Shown here: piece after piece, positions 1 to 8,818 of the stretch
Numbering within the stretch: position 1 is the stretch's first letter
Layout: the number at the start of each line of letters is the position of its first letter
Source of the DNA: Gelatiniphilus marinus
GTDB lineage: Bacteria; Bacteroidota; Bacteroidia; Flavobacteriales; Flavobacteriaceae
Length of the DNA stretch: 64,000 nt
Direction: 5' to 3' (one strand)
Assembly: GCF_042678305.1 (NCBI RefSeq)
Contig: NZ_JBHUDT010000008.1
Position numbers and translations under genes: made by a program
Notes under the pieces: model-generated
The model's database searches: none
Seen by the model: the letters and a program-made list of their open reading frames with translations, nothing else
Told to the model about the DNA's origin: nothing

Positions 1-40
1 GTTTTAAAAAGTCGTCGTTTAATAAATCGTCTTTGTTCAT
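1..40 (-). CDS. Start of an unknown gene, cut by the left edge (possibly an IS256-type transposase)
   Basis: Reading leftwards from an ATG at 38-40, thirteen codons are visible (MNKDDLLNDDFLK) before the window ends. The acidic, Leu/Phe-rich opening resembles the first residues of IS256-family transposases of Flavobacteria as I remember them, but thirteen residues cannot prove that. The gene lies just downstream of a palindromic terminator and the sucB relic, so a mobile element next to a broken gene would be a natural reading. Confidence 0.35.
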   Translation of the reverse strand, partial: MNKDDLLNDDFLK

Positions 41-64
41 CGTGTATAAAATTTAAATTAATAA

Positions 65-98
65 AAAAATATCGAGGGTTGCAACCCTCGATATTTTT
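65..98. terminator. Perfect 34-bp palindrome, probable terminator of the sucB relic
   Basis: Two 17-base arms (arm core ATCGAGGGTTG / CAACCCTCGAT) are perfectly complementary, with A- and T-runs at the two ends, so it can work as a factor-independent terminator in either direction. It sits 54 bp beyond the stop codon of the minus-strand sucB remnant. Confidence 0.7.
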
Positions 99-151
99 AA
101 ACTTTACACACTTTGTGAGATACTACCTTTCTTTATTTGCAAAAGTTATTA

Positions 152-303
152 TTAAAGATCCAATGCTTTTTTAACATCGCTATCCATTAATAATTCTATT
201 GGGTTTTCTAAAGCTTCTTTTACGCCACTAAAAACCCTACAGATTCTTTATCCATCTATAATTTTGTGGTTGTACGATAGCGCCACAGCTACTCCCCGTA
301 TAA
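152..303 (-). pseudogene. sucB: C-terminal relic of 2-oxoglutarate dehydrogenase E2 (dihydrolipoamide succinyltransferase)
   Basis: Read on the minus strand, the segment gives GVAVALSYNHKIIDG, then KESVGFLVA, then VKEALENPIELLMDSD followed by VKKALDL and a stop at 152-154. These are the end of the acyltransferase catalytic domain, including the active-site block (S-Y-x-H-x-I-I-D-G) of SucB/OdhB. The three pieces lie in different frames: one extra base sits after the IIDG codons and one base is missing after the LVA codons. The rest of the gene upstream is absent, so this is a truncated, twice-frameshifted fragment, not an active enzyme. The family identity rests on recognisable motifs; a sequencing error could explain a frameshift but not the loss of the rest of the gene. 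Confidence 0.75.
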
Positions 304-541
304 GCTTGTACTCGCACCCTGTTGGGTGTCGTAAACGTTTATGTTTTCTCTAAAATAAACGTACCTCACACTTATTTAAGCGTATTCAAAAACACAAAAA
401 ATCTTACAAAAACTGACTTATATCATATTACACAAGTTTTAAATAGGCTAGTTTTGCTTAAAATTAATTCTTACAAAAATTTAAGCAACCTTTTAGGTGT
501 TTTTGCATCTAATGAATATAAACTTAAAAAACAATCACAAG

Positions 542-1243
542 ATGAAAAATATATTTTTAGTATTACTATTATTAATAACAATTAATGCATTTCCTCAAAA
601 GTACAATTATCCTATTACCCCTGAAAGCGAGGAATGGAAGCGTTTTGAAAGCACGCAAGAAATGTATAATGCGTGCCAAATAGAAAAAAATGAATTAATG
701 ACAATGAAAACCTATGACTTGATACTGTCATGTTTAGATTACCCGTTAATTAGTTTAATATATGCATTCAATGATATACAGCGAGGATTTGATACTATAT
801 CGAATAATTTTAATGGGCTTGAAGAACTAACGAATAGAGATGATGCAGCAAAAGAACTCCTTAAAATGTATAAAAATATAGAACCTAGTTCTATACTTAA
901 AAGAACCAACTTGGTTGAAAAAGGAGAATATGTAAATAGAGTTGGATATATAGAAATAATGCTTGCGCAAAAGTTTGTACATAATCTATCAATAACAGAA
1001 AAAAAAGAATTAGTTACAGCTTGTATTGAAAAGTTTAAAGAAAAAGAAAAATTTAAGGATAATTTTGGTGACCAAGGAACTGCGATCACTGCTTGGGTTA
1101 TTAGTAAAATCATTTATGAAAACAGTAGAAACGATTTGTCGAAGGATATTCCTCGTTATATTTTTAATAATCAAGGAATTGTTATTGATTCAACTGTAGT
1201 TGAAAAGACATTAGAAGAAGGTAGAATTTATATAAAAAATTAA
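542..1243 (+). CDS. Secreted protein of unknown function, paralogue of the next gene
   Basis: I chose the ATG at 542 because it starts a classical signal peptide (MKNIFLVLLLLITINAFPQ); the open frame runs upstream to 497 without signal-like sequence. The mature part (about 215 residues) is mostly helical and charged. It aligns by eye with the following gene: both have a YP(I/V)xP...W..F..(T/I)(Q/E)E opening, a C(L/F)xxPL(I/V)S segment and an FNG(L/M)(E/Q)(E/K)L block. The two are therefore tandem paralogues in one operon (4-bp gap) with the T9SS cargo gene downstream. No known domain is recognised. A periplasmic partner or protective protein for that cargo is speculation. Confidence 0.7.
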   Translation: MKNIFLVLLLLITINAFPQKYNYPITPESEEWKRFESTQEMYNACQIEKNELMTMKTYDLILSCLDYPLISLIYAFNDIQRGFDTISNNFNGLEELTNRDDAAKELLKMYKNIEPSSILKRTNLVEKGEYVNRVGYIEIMLAQKFVHNLSITEKKELVTACIEKFKEKEKFKDNFGDQGTAITAWVISKIIYENSRNDLSKDIPRYIFNNQGIVIDSTVVEKTLEEGRIYIKN

Positions 1244-1247
1244 AATA

Positions 1248-1997
1248 ATGAAAATGAAAACGACTTTAACTTTGCTGATGCTACTGGGTGTTGTGGCCCT
1301 ATCATGTGACGAAAACCAAGGAAAAGTACCAATAGATTGTGCTTATGCATTCAACGCATCGGACATATTCAAATATCCTGTTCAGCCAGGAACTGATGCT
1401 TGGGAAGCCTTTGAAGATATTGAGGAAATTAAGGATGCGTTACAAATTCCCAATGCAGTTTTAAATGATATATCGGACGAAGGATTAGTAGAAACTTGCT
1501 TCAACCACCCCTTGGTTTCTTCCTTATTGGTTTATAACAACCTATTGCATGGCTATAAATTTATTTTTGATGATTTTAATGGGATGCAGAAGCTTAACCA
1601 AAAACCTGAATCTGCTGCATTACTATTGGCAAGGTATAAACGCATGTATCCATCCTGTTTTTTAGATGGTGGTTTTACAGATTTAATTTTCACAGATATA
1701 ACGGTATCCCAACCTGTATTTTTAAATCGGTTGACTACCACGGAGAAAAAACAATTAATGGAGTTGGCATTGGGTAAATATGTAACTATGTCCAACAACT
1801 CATTTCTTGACTCTAATTTGCAGACCGTAACCTATTTAATGGCTAGAATTATGGTTGAAGATAACTATGATGCTTTCTTGGAAGCGGTTAATGCCGATGA
1901 AAAGTTGTTAACATACACTCAGCAAATAACCAAAGGGAATCATTTTGAACAAATCAATAAAATTTTAAATCATGCAAAAGAATATCAAATTGATTAA
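1248..1997 (+). CDS. Lipoprotein of unknown function, paralogue of the preceding gene
   Basis: The N-terminus has a lipoprotein signal: a hydrophobic stretch ending in VALSC, with Cys20 as the lipidated residue. The roughly 230-residue mature domain shares the pattern of the preceding protein (YPVQPG..AW..FED, CFNHPLVSS, DFNGMQKLN, LLARYKRMYP, TTEKKQLMELA), so the pair arose by duplication. It differs in being membrane-anchored, while its neighbour has an ordinary signal peptide. The last 26 bases overlap the start of the downstream T9SS-cargo gene, which points to translational coupling. Function unknown. Confidence 0.7.
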   Translation: MKMKTTLTLLMLLGVVALSCDENQGKVPIDCAYAFNASDIFKYPVQPGTDAWEAFEDIEEIKDALQIPNAVLNDISDEGLVETCFNHPLVSSLLVYNNLLHGYKFIFDDFNGMQKLNQKPESAALLLARYKRMYPSCFLDGGFTDLIFTDITVSQPVFLNRLTTTEKKQLMELALGKYVTMSNNSFLDSNLQTVTYLMARIMVEDNYDAFLEAVNADEKLLTYTQQITKGNHFEQINKILNHAKEYQID

Positions 1998-3126
1998 CAG
2001 AATCTTACTAAAAACTTCGTTAATTTTATTTATTTGCGGGTCAATTTATGCACAGAATACAGCTGTTGTTTATACTCCTAATGGAACGGCTGTTACTGTA
2101 TATAATTTTACTGAGTTTACGCAGAGTCATATTGCATATCTCAATAATCAAGCGGCTGCTTTGTACCCCAACGCTACAATAATTAGTGATGCATCAAACA
2201 AATATAACTGTCATGCTTATGCATGGTATCTTACAGAATGTTCGGGATGCCCTAATTATTGGATGAATACTCCAGGAGACGATGCATATTGGAATGACAA
2301 TAGTTATGTGGAAGTGTTCGATGCAGGTTTAGCGGAAAAGATTTCTTATGCATCGGATGATCATTCCGCAGTAATGTCTAGTGTAGCTGGAAAATATGAT
2401 TCTAAATGGGGTCAATATCCAGTGATGAGACACAGCCCTACTTACACGCCTTACAATTCGTCAAATTTAAAATATTATGTTCCTGCTCCAGTTGGTAAGC
2501 CTGATATTCATGACTTTACGTTAGTTTCTTCTGGTCCCAGCTGTATCGATTATAACTGGAGAACACTTGATTTTGGTGTCCAAAAAAACAATTCCAATAG
2601 CTGTTTATTATATAGTTTACCTGAAAATATTACTGAGGTGGAATGGCAAATTATTCCTAGTCAGCCTATACAAACTACTCTAGATTCCGGACTTTATTCA
2701 TGCAGTACTTCAAGCGTTGATAATGCAGGAGTAAAAGTGGCATTTTCTCAGCAATACAATCCTTATGTTACTACGTTTCGTTTTCGGGTAAAGGGTACAA
2801 GTTGGAGCGATTGGAGTGTAGGACATTATTATTTAGCTGAAAAATGTCCTTACTATTACCGTGTGACACCAAACCCTGTTACATCAGATCAGCTTACCAT
2901 AATAAGCCAAAACGATAGAGAAAGTAAGCTAGACATGTTAGGGTTTAATGAAGCGTTGGAGTTTTTACTGTTCGATTATCAAGGTAACCAATTAAAGTCC
3001 AAAAAGGACACAACCGGTAAAGGTGATTATAATCTAAACATTCCCAACTTAAAAAATGGCATGTATTATTTAAAGGTAATAACAGAAAAACATACCGAAG
3101 TGCACAGAATACTTATAGACCGCTAA
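1972..3126 (+). CDS. T9SS-exported protein with a Cys/His (NlpC/P60- or CHAP-like) core
   Basis: 384 residues. A signal peptide ends near residue 28 (SIYAQ). Residues 78-86 read YNCHAYAWY, and His131 (DDHSA) and His154 (MRHSP) follow with SKWGQYP between them. A Cys followed by a His and a polar residue is the layout of papain-like NlpC/P60 and CHAP hydrolases, so Cys80/His131 may be catalytic; this is motif reading, not a proven family hit. A beta-rich middle domain spans about 165-290. The last 80 residues (RVTPNPVTSDQ to ILIDR) are a type A sorting domain for the type IX secretion system. The start overlaps the upstream lipoprotein gene; no other ATG precedes the signal peptide. It may be a surface peptidoglycan hydrolase or secreted toxin. 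Confidence 0.75.
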   Translation: MQKNIKLINRILLKTSLILFICGSIYAQNTAVVYTPNGTAVTVYNFTEFTQSHIAYLNNQAAALYPNATIISDASNKYNCHAYAWYLTECSGCPNYWMNTPGDDAYWNDNSYVEVFDAGLAEKISYASDDHSAVMSSVAGKYDSKWGQYPVMRHSPTYTPYNSSNLKYYVPAPVGKPDIHDFTLVSSGPSCIDYNWRTLDFGVQKNNSNSCLLYSLPENITEVEWQIIPSQPIQTTLDSGLYSCSTSSVDNAGVKVAFSQQYNPYVTTFRFRVKGTSWSDWSVGHYYLAEKCPYYYRVTPNPVTSDQLTIISQNDRESKLDMLGFNEALEFLLFDYQGNQLKSKKDTTGKGDYNLNIPNLKNGMYYLKVITEKHTEVHRILIDR

Positions 3127-3148
3127 AAGTAAGTGGTTATCAGTAAAA

Positions 3149-3193
3149 CGAAAAAGCCCCGTAATTTTTTTTAAACAAATTATGGAGCTTTTT
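3149..3193 (+). terminator. Terminator of the secreted three-gene cassette
   Basis: An imperfect stem, AAAAAGCCCCGTAATTT paired with AAATTATGGAGCTTTTT, lies 22 bp past the stop codon of the T9SS cargo gene, with T-runs in and after the 3' arm. Confidence 0.7.
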
Positions 3194-3330
3194 GTTTGCG
3201 TTTTTTTAATATAAACTCAAAGCTTAATAACAGTTGTTCGCAATACCTCTATATTTGCCAAAATTAAAAAGCTATAAATAGATTCCTTTTGCGATGGTTT
3301 CTTGGACGCGATTCGCAGGTGCAACAACAA

Positions 3331-4077
3331 ATGAAACACACACTTTACATATCAATCCTTTTTTTAATGTTTTCTTGCGACAGCGAAAACGCAAACGACT
3401 GTTTCCAAAAAACGGGAAGTCTTATTAAAAAGGAAATAACCGTTGGTGCTTTCGATAAAATATTGGTAAACCGCGATATTGAACTAATTATTAAAGACGG
3501 CGATACCCAAAAGGTAAGTATTGAAACCGGAGAAAATTTATTGAACGATGTTACGGCGACTGTTGTTGATGGCAAACTAACACTTACCGATAATAATACT
3601 TGCAATTACGTGCGCGATTACGGGATAACAAAAGTATATATAACATCGCCGAATATTACCGAAATACGCAGTTCCACGCAATATGACGTGCGATCGGATG
3701 GGGTTTTAACCTACCCGAGTTTAACCGTTTTATCCGAAGATTACAGCGCGCCAAACACCTTTACCAATGGTAATTTTAGACTTAAAATAGATAACAATAC
3801 TTTCACTTTGGTATTTAACAATCTATCGAATTGTTTTGTTTCCGGAAAAACCAACAGCTTAAATATTACGTTTGCCGCAGGCACCTCGCGTTTTGAAGGT
3901 CGCGATTTTGTAGCTCAAAATATTGCTATTTGGAATAGAAGCTCGAACGATATGATTGTAAATCCGCAGCAATCCATCACAGGAAAAATATCGGGAATTG
4001 GCAATGTTATTGCCGTAAACAAACCTGCAACGGTTGAAGTTGATGAGCAATATAAAGGCCGTTTAATTTTCGAATAA
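3331..4077 (+). CDS. Lipoprotein with GIN domain (DUF2807, head-GIN beta-solenoid)
   Basis: I start the gene at the ATG at 3331 because MKHTLYISILFLMFSC is a compact lipoprotein signal with Cys16 as the lipid anchor; the frame is open from 3289. The rest follows the head-GIN pattern: F.KI.V...IE..I..GD.QKV.IE...NLL, then stacked short beta strands, as in DUF2807 'putative auto-transporter adhesin' proteins. These are cell-envelope proteins of unknown role common in Bacteroidota. A TATATTTG -7 box at 3250-3257 suggests its own promoter. It is a single gene, convergent with ackA. Confidence 0.8.
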   Translation: MKHTLYISILFLMFSCDSENANDCFQKTGSLIKKEITVGAFDKILVNRDIELIIKDGDTQKVSIETGENLLNDVTATVVDGKLTLTDNNTCNYVRDYGITKVYITSPNITEIRSSTQYDVRSDGVLTYPSLTVLSEDYSAPNTFTNGNFRLKIDNNTFTLVFNNLSNCFVSGKTNSLNITFAAGTSRFEGRDFVAQNIAIWNRSSNDMIVNPQQSITGKISGIGNVIAVNKPATVEVDEQYKGRLIFE

Positions 4078-4131
4078 ATATAGTAGCTTGTTATTTATAT
4101 AAAATAATCGCGATAGCTATATAGCGCATAA

Positions 4132-4159
4132 CGAGAAATCTTATAATTATGAGATTCCT
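4132..4159. repeat. Imperfect palindrome in the gap between convergent genes
   Basis: GAGAAATCTTATAATTATGAGATTCCTC is an imperfect palindrome between the convergent GIN gene and ackA. Further right the gap holds ATCAAAATATATTTTGAT (4188-4205) and TTCGGAATGACA (4214 onward). The last motif is familiar from dispersed flavobacterial intergenic repeats, so a degraded repeat or a shared terminator are both possible. Confidence 0.35.
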
Positions 4160-4273
4160 CTTCATTTGCTTAACAAAGTACTTTCAATCAAAATATATTT
4201 TGATTTCAGTAACATTCGGAATGACAAACAGTTTTTTAGCATTAAGCTAAATTAATTTATAAACTTTATTGCA

Positions 4274-5470
4274 TTAAATTGAAATGGTTTCGAACAAACC
4301 CACCGACTGTTTCGCAATCTCCAATTCTTCATTTGTTGGGATTACCAATATTTTAACTTTCGATGTTTCGGTGTTTATCGTTGTTAAGCTTTTTGGCTTG
4401 CAATTGTTCTTTTCAGCATCTAATGCAATGCCTAAAAAATCTAAATCTTTACAAATTTCTTGTCTCATAAACTGTGAGTTTTCGCCAATGCCAGCGGTAA
4501 ACACAATGGCGTCCAATCCGTTTAAAACAGCAGCGTAACTGCCAATGTATTTTTTTATGCGGTACACATTCATTTCCAAAGCCAATTGGCAGGCTTTGTT
4601 GCCTTTTTCAGCTTCAGCTTCAATGTCTCTTAAATCGCTATAACCTGTTAAACCAAGCATACCGCTTTTCTTTTGCAGTAGTGTGTTAATTTCATCTAAG
4701 CTGTAATCGTATTTTTTTGCTAAATAAAAAATGATGGAAGGGTCGATATCACCAGAGCGCGTGCCCATAATTAGGCCGGTAACGGGCGAAAAGCCTAAAG
4801 AATGATCGATGCTTTTGCCGTCTTTTACAGCCGTTATACTACAGCCATTACCTAAATGAATGGTAATGATTTTTGAATGTTTTTTCCCTAAATACGCAAT
4901 CGCTTTTTCCGAAACATATTTATGGCTGGTGCCATGAAACCCATAAACGCGAATGTTGTGTTTTTCTGAAAAATCATTAGGTATCGCATATTTATAGGCG
5001 TAATCTGGAATGCTTTGATGGAATGCCGTATCGAAAACCGCCACTTGTTTCGCCTTTGGGAAAATGGTTTCGGCAACCTCTATACCTTCTAAATTTGGCG
5101 GATTGTGCAAAGGCGCTAACGATGATAAAGCTTTTATTTTTTCTTTTACGGTTTTGGTAATTTCGGTGGTATTACTAAAGTGTTTGCCACCATGAACCAC
5201 GCGGTGCCCAACAATATTAATGGCATCGGTAGATTTTATAACACCTGTTTTTTTGTTTAAAAGTTGTTTGGCCAATAATTCTAATCCTACTTTATGATTG
5301 GGGATGTTATCAACAATTTTAATGGTATTATTTTTGGTTTTAAATTTGAATTTGGCATCGCTAAACCCAATACGTTCAATTAAACCAGAGCACAAAATGG
5401 TTTCTTCTGGCATTTGAAACAATTGAAACTTTAATGAAGAACTTCCAGAATTTAAAACTAATACTTGCAT
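4274..5470 (-). CDS. ackA: Acetate kinase
   Basis: Interconverts acetyl phosphate + ADP and acetate + ATP in the cytosol. The 398-residue length is normal for the family. Signatures are in the right order: N-terminal LNSGSSSLKFQLF (phosphate-binding), VVHGGKHF, AVFDTAFHQSIP with the catalytic Asp, YGFHGTSHKYV, the long HLGNGCSI...GTRSGDIDP block, and GIGENS near residue 325. It lies 3 bp downstream of pta on the same strand, so the two form the standard overflow/acetyl-phosphate operon. The reading frame is intact. Confidence 0.97.
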   Translation of the reverse strand: MQVLVLNSGSSSLKFQLFQMPEETILCSGLIERIGFSDAKFKFKTKNNTIKIVDNIPNHKVGLELLAKQLLNKKTGVIKSTDAINIVGHRVVHGGKHFSNTTEITKTVKEKIKALSSLAPLHNPPNLEGIEVAETIFPKAKQVAVFDTAFHQSIPDYAYKYAIPNDFSEKHNIRVYGFHGTSHKYVSEKAIAYLGKKHSKIITIHLGNGCSITAVKDGKSIDHSLGFSPVTGLIMGTRSGDIDPSIIFYLAKKYDYSLDEINTLLQKKSGMLGLTGYSDLRDIEAEAEKGNKACQLALEMNVYRIKKYIGSYAAVLNGLDAIVFTAGIGENSQFMRQEICKDLDFLGIALDAEKNNCKPKSLTTINTETSKVKILVIPTNEELEIAKQSVGLFETISI

Positions 5471-5473
5471 AAA

Positions 5474-7564
5474 TTAAAGGTCTTGCGCTTGAATAGCGGT
5501 TATTATTACGGTGCTGTAAATATCGTCGGCTGTACAACCGCGGCTTAAATCGTTAACGGGTTTATTAAGCCCTTGTAACATCGGGCCAATTGCCAATGCG
5601 CCAGTTTCTCGTTGTACGGCTTTATAGGTGTTGTTTCCTGTGTTTAAATCTGGAAAAATAAGTACGCTTGCTTGTCCCGCAACATCAGAATCTGGTAGTT
5701 TGCTTTTGCCAATACGCATATCTACTGCGGCATCGTATTGAATGGGACCTTCAATTTTTAAATCTGGAGCTAGTTTTTTAGCAATTTCTGTAGCTTTTCT
5801 AACTTTATCAACTTCTTCGCCTTTGCCAGATGCACCAGAGGAATACGACAGCATCGCTACTTTAGGTTCAACGCCAAAATTTTTGGCTGTTTTTGCCGAT
5901 GAAATAGCAATTTCAGCTAACTGTTCTGCATTGGGGTTTGGGTTAATGGCACAATCTCCAAAAATAGAAACGCGATCTTCTAAACACATAAAGAATACAG
6001 ACGACACGATATTAACACCAGGTTTTGTTTTTATAAATTGTAAAGCAGGGCGTAAGGTGTGCGCTGTGGTGTGTACTGCGCCCGAAACCATACCATCGGC
6101 GTGTCCTTTGTGAATCATCATTGTGGCGAAATAAGACACATCGGTCATCGCATCTTTTGCCATATCCAAATTCACGTTTTTATGTTTTCTTAGTTCATAA
6201 AACGTGTTTACGTAATCTTCAAAGTGAGGTGATTTAACAGGCGAAACGATATTAATATCATCAATATTTAAAGCAATATCGAATTTTTCAATGCGCTCTT
6301 TTATCTTTTCTTCTTCACCAATTAAAGTGATGTTAACCACATGTGCGTCTATTAATCTTGCAGTGGCACGAAGCACCCGTTCGTCATAACCTTCAGGAAG
6401 TACAATGTGTTTTTTATCTTTTAAAGCACTTTGTAATAAATTGTACTGAAACATTCTTGGTGTAAAGATATCGGATTGGAACGTGATTAAATCCTCTGAT
6501 AATTTATCGGTATCAACATGCTTTTCAAAGGTTGCGATCGATGTTGTAATTTTATCGATATTCTCAGCGTATATTTTAGATTTTATCTTGCCAATGGTGT
6601 TGGTAACATGAAATGTGCCTTCTTTCGCACTTATTATTGGCACTACGCTAGAGAGGCCTTCAATTAATTTTAAAATGGGTGCTTCGGGAATTAATCCGCC
6701 AGTTAAAATAATTCCGGATATTTTCGGGTAATTTTTAGAAATATTGGCTTGTAATGCGCCTAAAATTATGTCGGCCCTATCACCCGGAGTAATAACCAAA
6801 GCATTCTCTTTTAAGTGCGTTAAATAATTGCGCAATTGCATGGCGCCAACGCTAAAATTGTCTATTTGGTTGTTAATGAGGTCTTTGCCAAAAAGAATAC
6901 TGCCGTCGAGCTGTTTAAAGATTTCTTTTAAAGTAGGACTTGCTAAACTTTTTATTTTAGGAATAACGCTAATATCGGTACCGTTATTAATACGGTTTTT
7001 TAGTTGAATTTTTAAGTCGGTAAGATAATCTGGATTGACTTTATTAGTCATTATCGATAGCACATCCACTTCGTCTTTAAAAGTATCGTGGGCCAATTGC
7101 ACATTATCAACAATTTCCTTTATATCTTTTCCATCTCCTTGCGATACAATAATAACGGGCAATCCTAGGTTTTTGGAAATCAGGATATTAATATCGAGTT
7201 CTAAACTGGAATTTTCGTGTGAAAAATCGGTGCCTTCAACCAATACAATATCGAAGCGTTCTTCGAGATATTTATACTTTTTAATAATCTCGTCAATCAC
7301 ATCGCCAGATTTTCCTTGGTTGTATAAATCAAGTACTTCGTTTCGGGTATAAACATACGTTTTTTTGTAGTTGATATCGATGTCAAAATATGAAATCACG
7401 GTGTTGATGTGATTGTCCATTTCTCCATCTTCGGTATCTTCAATAATAGGTCTAAAATAGCCTACCTTTGCCGTTTTTCCTAAAAGCATACGCATTAAAC
7501 CCAGTACTGCAACAGATTTCCCGCTGTTGGGCTCAATAGTAGCAACATAAATTCCTTTACTCAT
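5474..7564 (-). CDS. pta: Phosphate acetyltransferase, long three-domain form
   Basis: Converts acetyl-CoA + phosphate to acetyl phosphate + CoA. The 696 residues match the long (E. coli-type) enzyme: an N-terminal P-loop domain with EPNSGKSVAVLGLM (residues about 11-24), a central DRTGG domain (about 210-330), and the C-terminal catalytic PTA domain from about residue 375, with SDVAGQASVLIFPDLNTGN near the end. The first gene of the pta-ackA pair; a TATCTTTG -7 box is present on the minus strand at 7586-7593, 22 bp upstream of the ATG. Confidence 0.97.
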   Translation of the reverse strand: MSKGIYVATIEPNSGKSVAVLGLMRMLLGKTAKVGYFRPIIEDTEDGEMDNHINTVISYFDIDINYKKTYVYTRNEVLDLYNQGKSGDVIDEIIKKYKYLEERFDIVLVEGTDFSHENSSLELDINILISKNLGLPVIIVSQGDGKDIKEIVDNVQLAHDTFKDEVDVLSIMTNKVNPDYLTDLKIQLKNRINNGTDISVIPKIKSLASPTLKEIFKQLDGSILFGKDLINNQIDNFSVGAMQLRNYLTHLKENALVITPGDRADIILGALQANISKNYPKISGIILTGGLIPEAPILKLIEGLSSVVPIISAKEGTFHVTNTIGKIKSKIYAENIDKITTSIATFEKHVDTDKLSEDLITFQSDIFTPRMFQYNLLQSALKDKKHIVLPEGYDERVLRATARLIDAHVVNITLIGEEEKIKERIEKFDIALNIDDINIVSPVKSPHFEDYVNTFYELRKHKNVNLDMAKDAMTDVSYFATMMIHKGHADGMVSGAVHTTAHTLRPALQFIKTKPGVNIVSSVFFMCLEDRVSIFGDCAINPNPNAEQLAEIAISSAKTAKNFGVEPKVAMLSYSSGASGKGEEVDKVRKATEIAKKLAPDLKIEGPIQYDAAVDMRIGKSKLPDSDVAGQASVLIFPDLNTGNNTYKAVQRETGALAIGPMLQGLNKPVNDLSRGCTADDIYSTVIITAIQAQDL

Positions 7565-7585
7565 TTTTGATTAATTTTTGCGTTG

Positions 7586-7593
7586 CAAAGATA
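7586..7593 (-). promoter_or_regulatory. -7 promoter box of pta-ackA
   Basis: TATCTTTG on the minus strand matches the Bacteroidota -7 consensus TAnnTTTG, 22 bp before the pta ATG. No clear -33 TTTG is visible at the expected distance. Confidence 0.45.
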
Positions 7594-7668
7594 GTTTATT
7601 ACTGGCTTTTGGAAAGATGATTTTTGTCATGCTTTTTAAATTATAAAGTAGAATTTGGAGTTTAAAAA

Positions 7669-8565
7669 CTATCCAGCAGTCAACTCCCTAAACAAGCTCT
7701 CTAAACTTGCATTTTTTTGATTGAGCTGAAGAATTTTTAATTGGTTGTCGTGAGCAAAATCAAATACATAAGAACGCATATCTTCGGTAGTTTTAAACGT
7801 GATTTCGTAAACAAAATCATAAGTATTAACCACACGGTCAGCTTTTGGGAGTTTTAGTAAAAAAGCATCTTCAACGCGGTAATCGAACTCCACAATAACG
7901 GTTTGTTCTTTGCCTTCACGAAGTTCTTTTAGTTTTTTATCGGCAACTATTTCTCCTTTATTAATAATAATAACGCGGTCGCACATCGCTTCAACCTCTT
8001 GCATAATGTGTGTAGATAAAAACACGGTTTTTGTTTTCCCAATAGTTTTAATAAGATTTCTAATATCTATAAGTTGGTTGGGGTCTAAACCCGTTGTGGG
8101 TTCGTCTAAAATCAATACATCGGGGTCGTGCAACAGGGCATTTGCTAAACCGACACGTTGCCGATAGCCTTTTGAGAGTTGCCCTATTTTTTTATTCATT
8201 TCGGGTGTTAAGCCTGTAAGCGCAATAACATCTTCGATACGTGTTTTGGAGACTTTGTAAATATTTGCATTAAAAGCTAAATACTCTTTAATATACATAT
8301 CTAAATACAACGGATTGTGCTCGGGCAAATACCCAACACTTTGCTGAACGTTTTGTGCGTTTTCAGTAATATCGAACCCATTTACTTTAGCAATGCCATT
8401 TGTAGCATTAACATAGGTGGTTAATATTTTCATCATTGTGGATTTCCCAGCACCGTTTGGTCCTAAAAAACCAACAATTTCAGGTTTTTCAACCTTAAAA
8501 GACACATTGTTTAAAGCTTTTTGATTGCCGTAATGTTTTGAGACGCCTTCAACTTCAATAGACAT
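7669..8565 (-). CDS. gldA: Gliding-motility ABC transporter ATP-binding protein GldA
   Basis: A 298-residue ABC ATPase. Walker A GPNGAGKST begins at residue 35, the signature is LSKGYRQ (130-136), Walker B is VLILDEP (150-156) and the switch His is in STHIMQE (about 186). The N-terminal MSIEVEGVSKHYGNQKALNNVSF and the 60-90 segment (NGFDITEN, VGYLPEHNPLY) fit GldA, the ATPase of the GldAFG exporter needed for gliding in Flavobacteria. It stands alone here, so GldF and GldG are presumably elsewhere, which is common. Cytoplasmic, membrane-associated. Another ABC-2 type exporter ATPase is possible but less likely. Confidence 0.9.
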   Translation of the reverse strand: MSIEVEGVSKHYGNQKALNNVSFKVEKPEIVGFLGPNGAGKSTMMKILTTYVNATNGIAKVNGFDITENAQNVQQSVGYLPEHNPLYLDMYIKEYLAFNANIYKVSKTRIEDVIALTGLTPEMNKKIGQLSKGYRQRVGLANALLHDPDVLILDEPTTGLDPNQLIDIRNLIKTIGKTKTVFLSTHIMQEVEAMCDRVIIINKGEIVADKKLKELREGKEQTVIVEFDYRVEDAFLLKLPKADRVVNTYDFVYEITFKTTEDMRSYVFDFAHDNQLKILQLNQKNASLESLFRELTAG

Positions 8566-8670
8566 ATTTAAAATAGTTTCTTCAAAAATAACGATTATCT
8601 AATATTATATTGGTTTTACTGTAAAATCTTTAAAATTTTTAATAAATACAGAAAAAACTATTTGTACAAT

Positions 8671-8700
8671 TTTGATTTCTTAAATAATTAACTACTTTAG
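8671..8700 (+). promoter_or_regulatory. Promoter of the aromatic amino acid leader/operon
   Basis: TTTG (8671-8674) and TACTTTAG (8693-8700) are 18 bp apart, close to the Bacteroidota TTTG-N17-19-TAnnTTTG consensus with one mismatch in the -7 box. Transcription would start only a few bases before the leader peptide ATG at 8711. Confidence 0.55.
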
Positions 8701-8710
8701 CCACGTAATT

Positions 8711-8794
8711 ATGAAGACAACAGTGCATTATACATATTTTAGCAACTTGTTTTATTTCTTTTTTAGCAAAAGGAACGAGGCGTTGTATGTATAA
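8711..8794 (+). CDS. Phe/Tyr-rich leader peptide of the aromatic operon
   Basis: A 27-codon ORF. Five of its codons are Phe and four are Tyr, including a run L-F-Y-F-F-F at positions 13-18. It begins about 10 bp after the predicted promoter and ends 24 bp before a terminator-like hairpin upstream of the prephenate dehydratase gene. This is the layout of a ribosome-mediated attenuation leader: stalling at Phe/Tyr codons under starvation would change folding downstream. Seen: composition, position, hairpins. Inferred: the mechanism. Confidence 0.75.
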   Translation: MKTTVHYTYFSNLFYFFFSKRNEALYV

Positions 8795-8818
8795 TTTATA
8801 ACTATAAATTTTTATATG

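Noticed and set aside
322..585. 87-codon open frame before the first secreted protein gene
   Set aside because: Its composition is that of random AT-rich DNA, it overlaps the signal peptide of the 542 gene in another frame, and no domain is visible.
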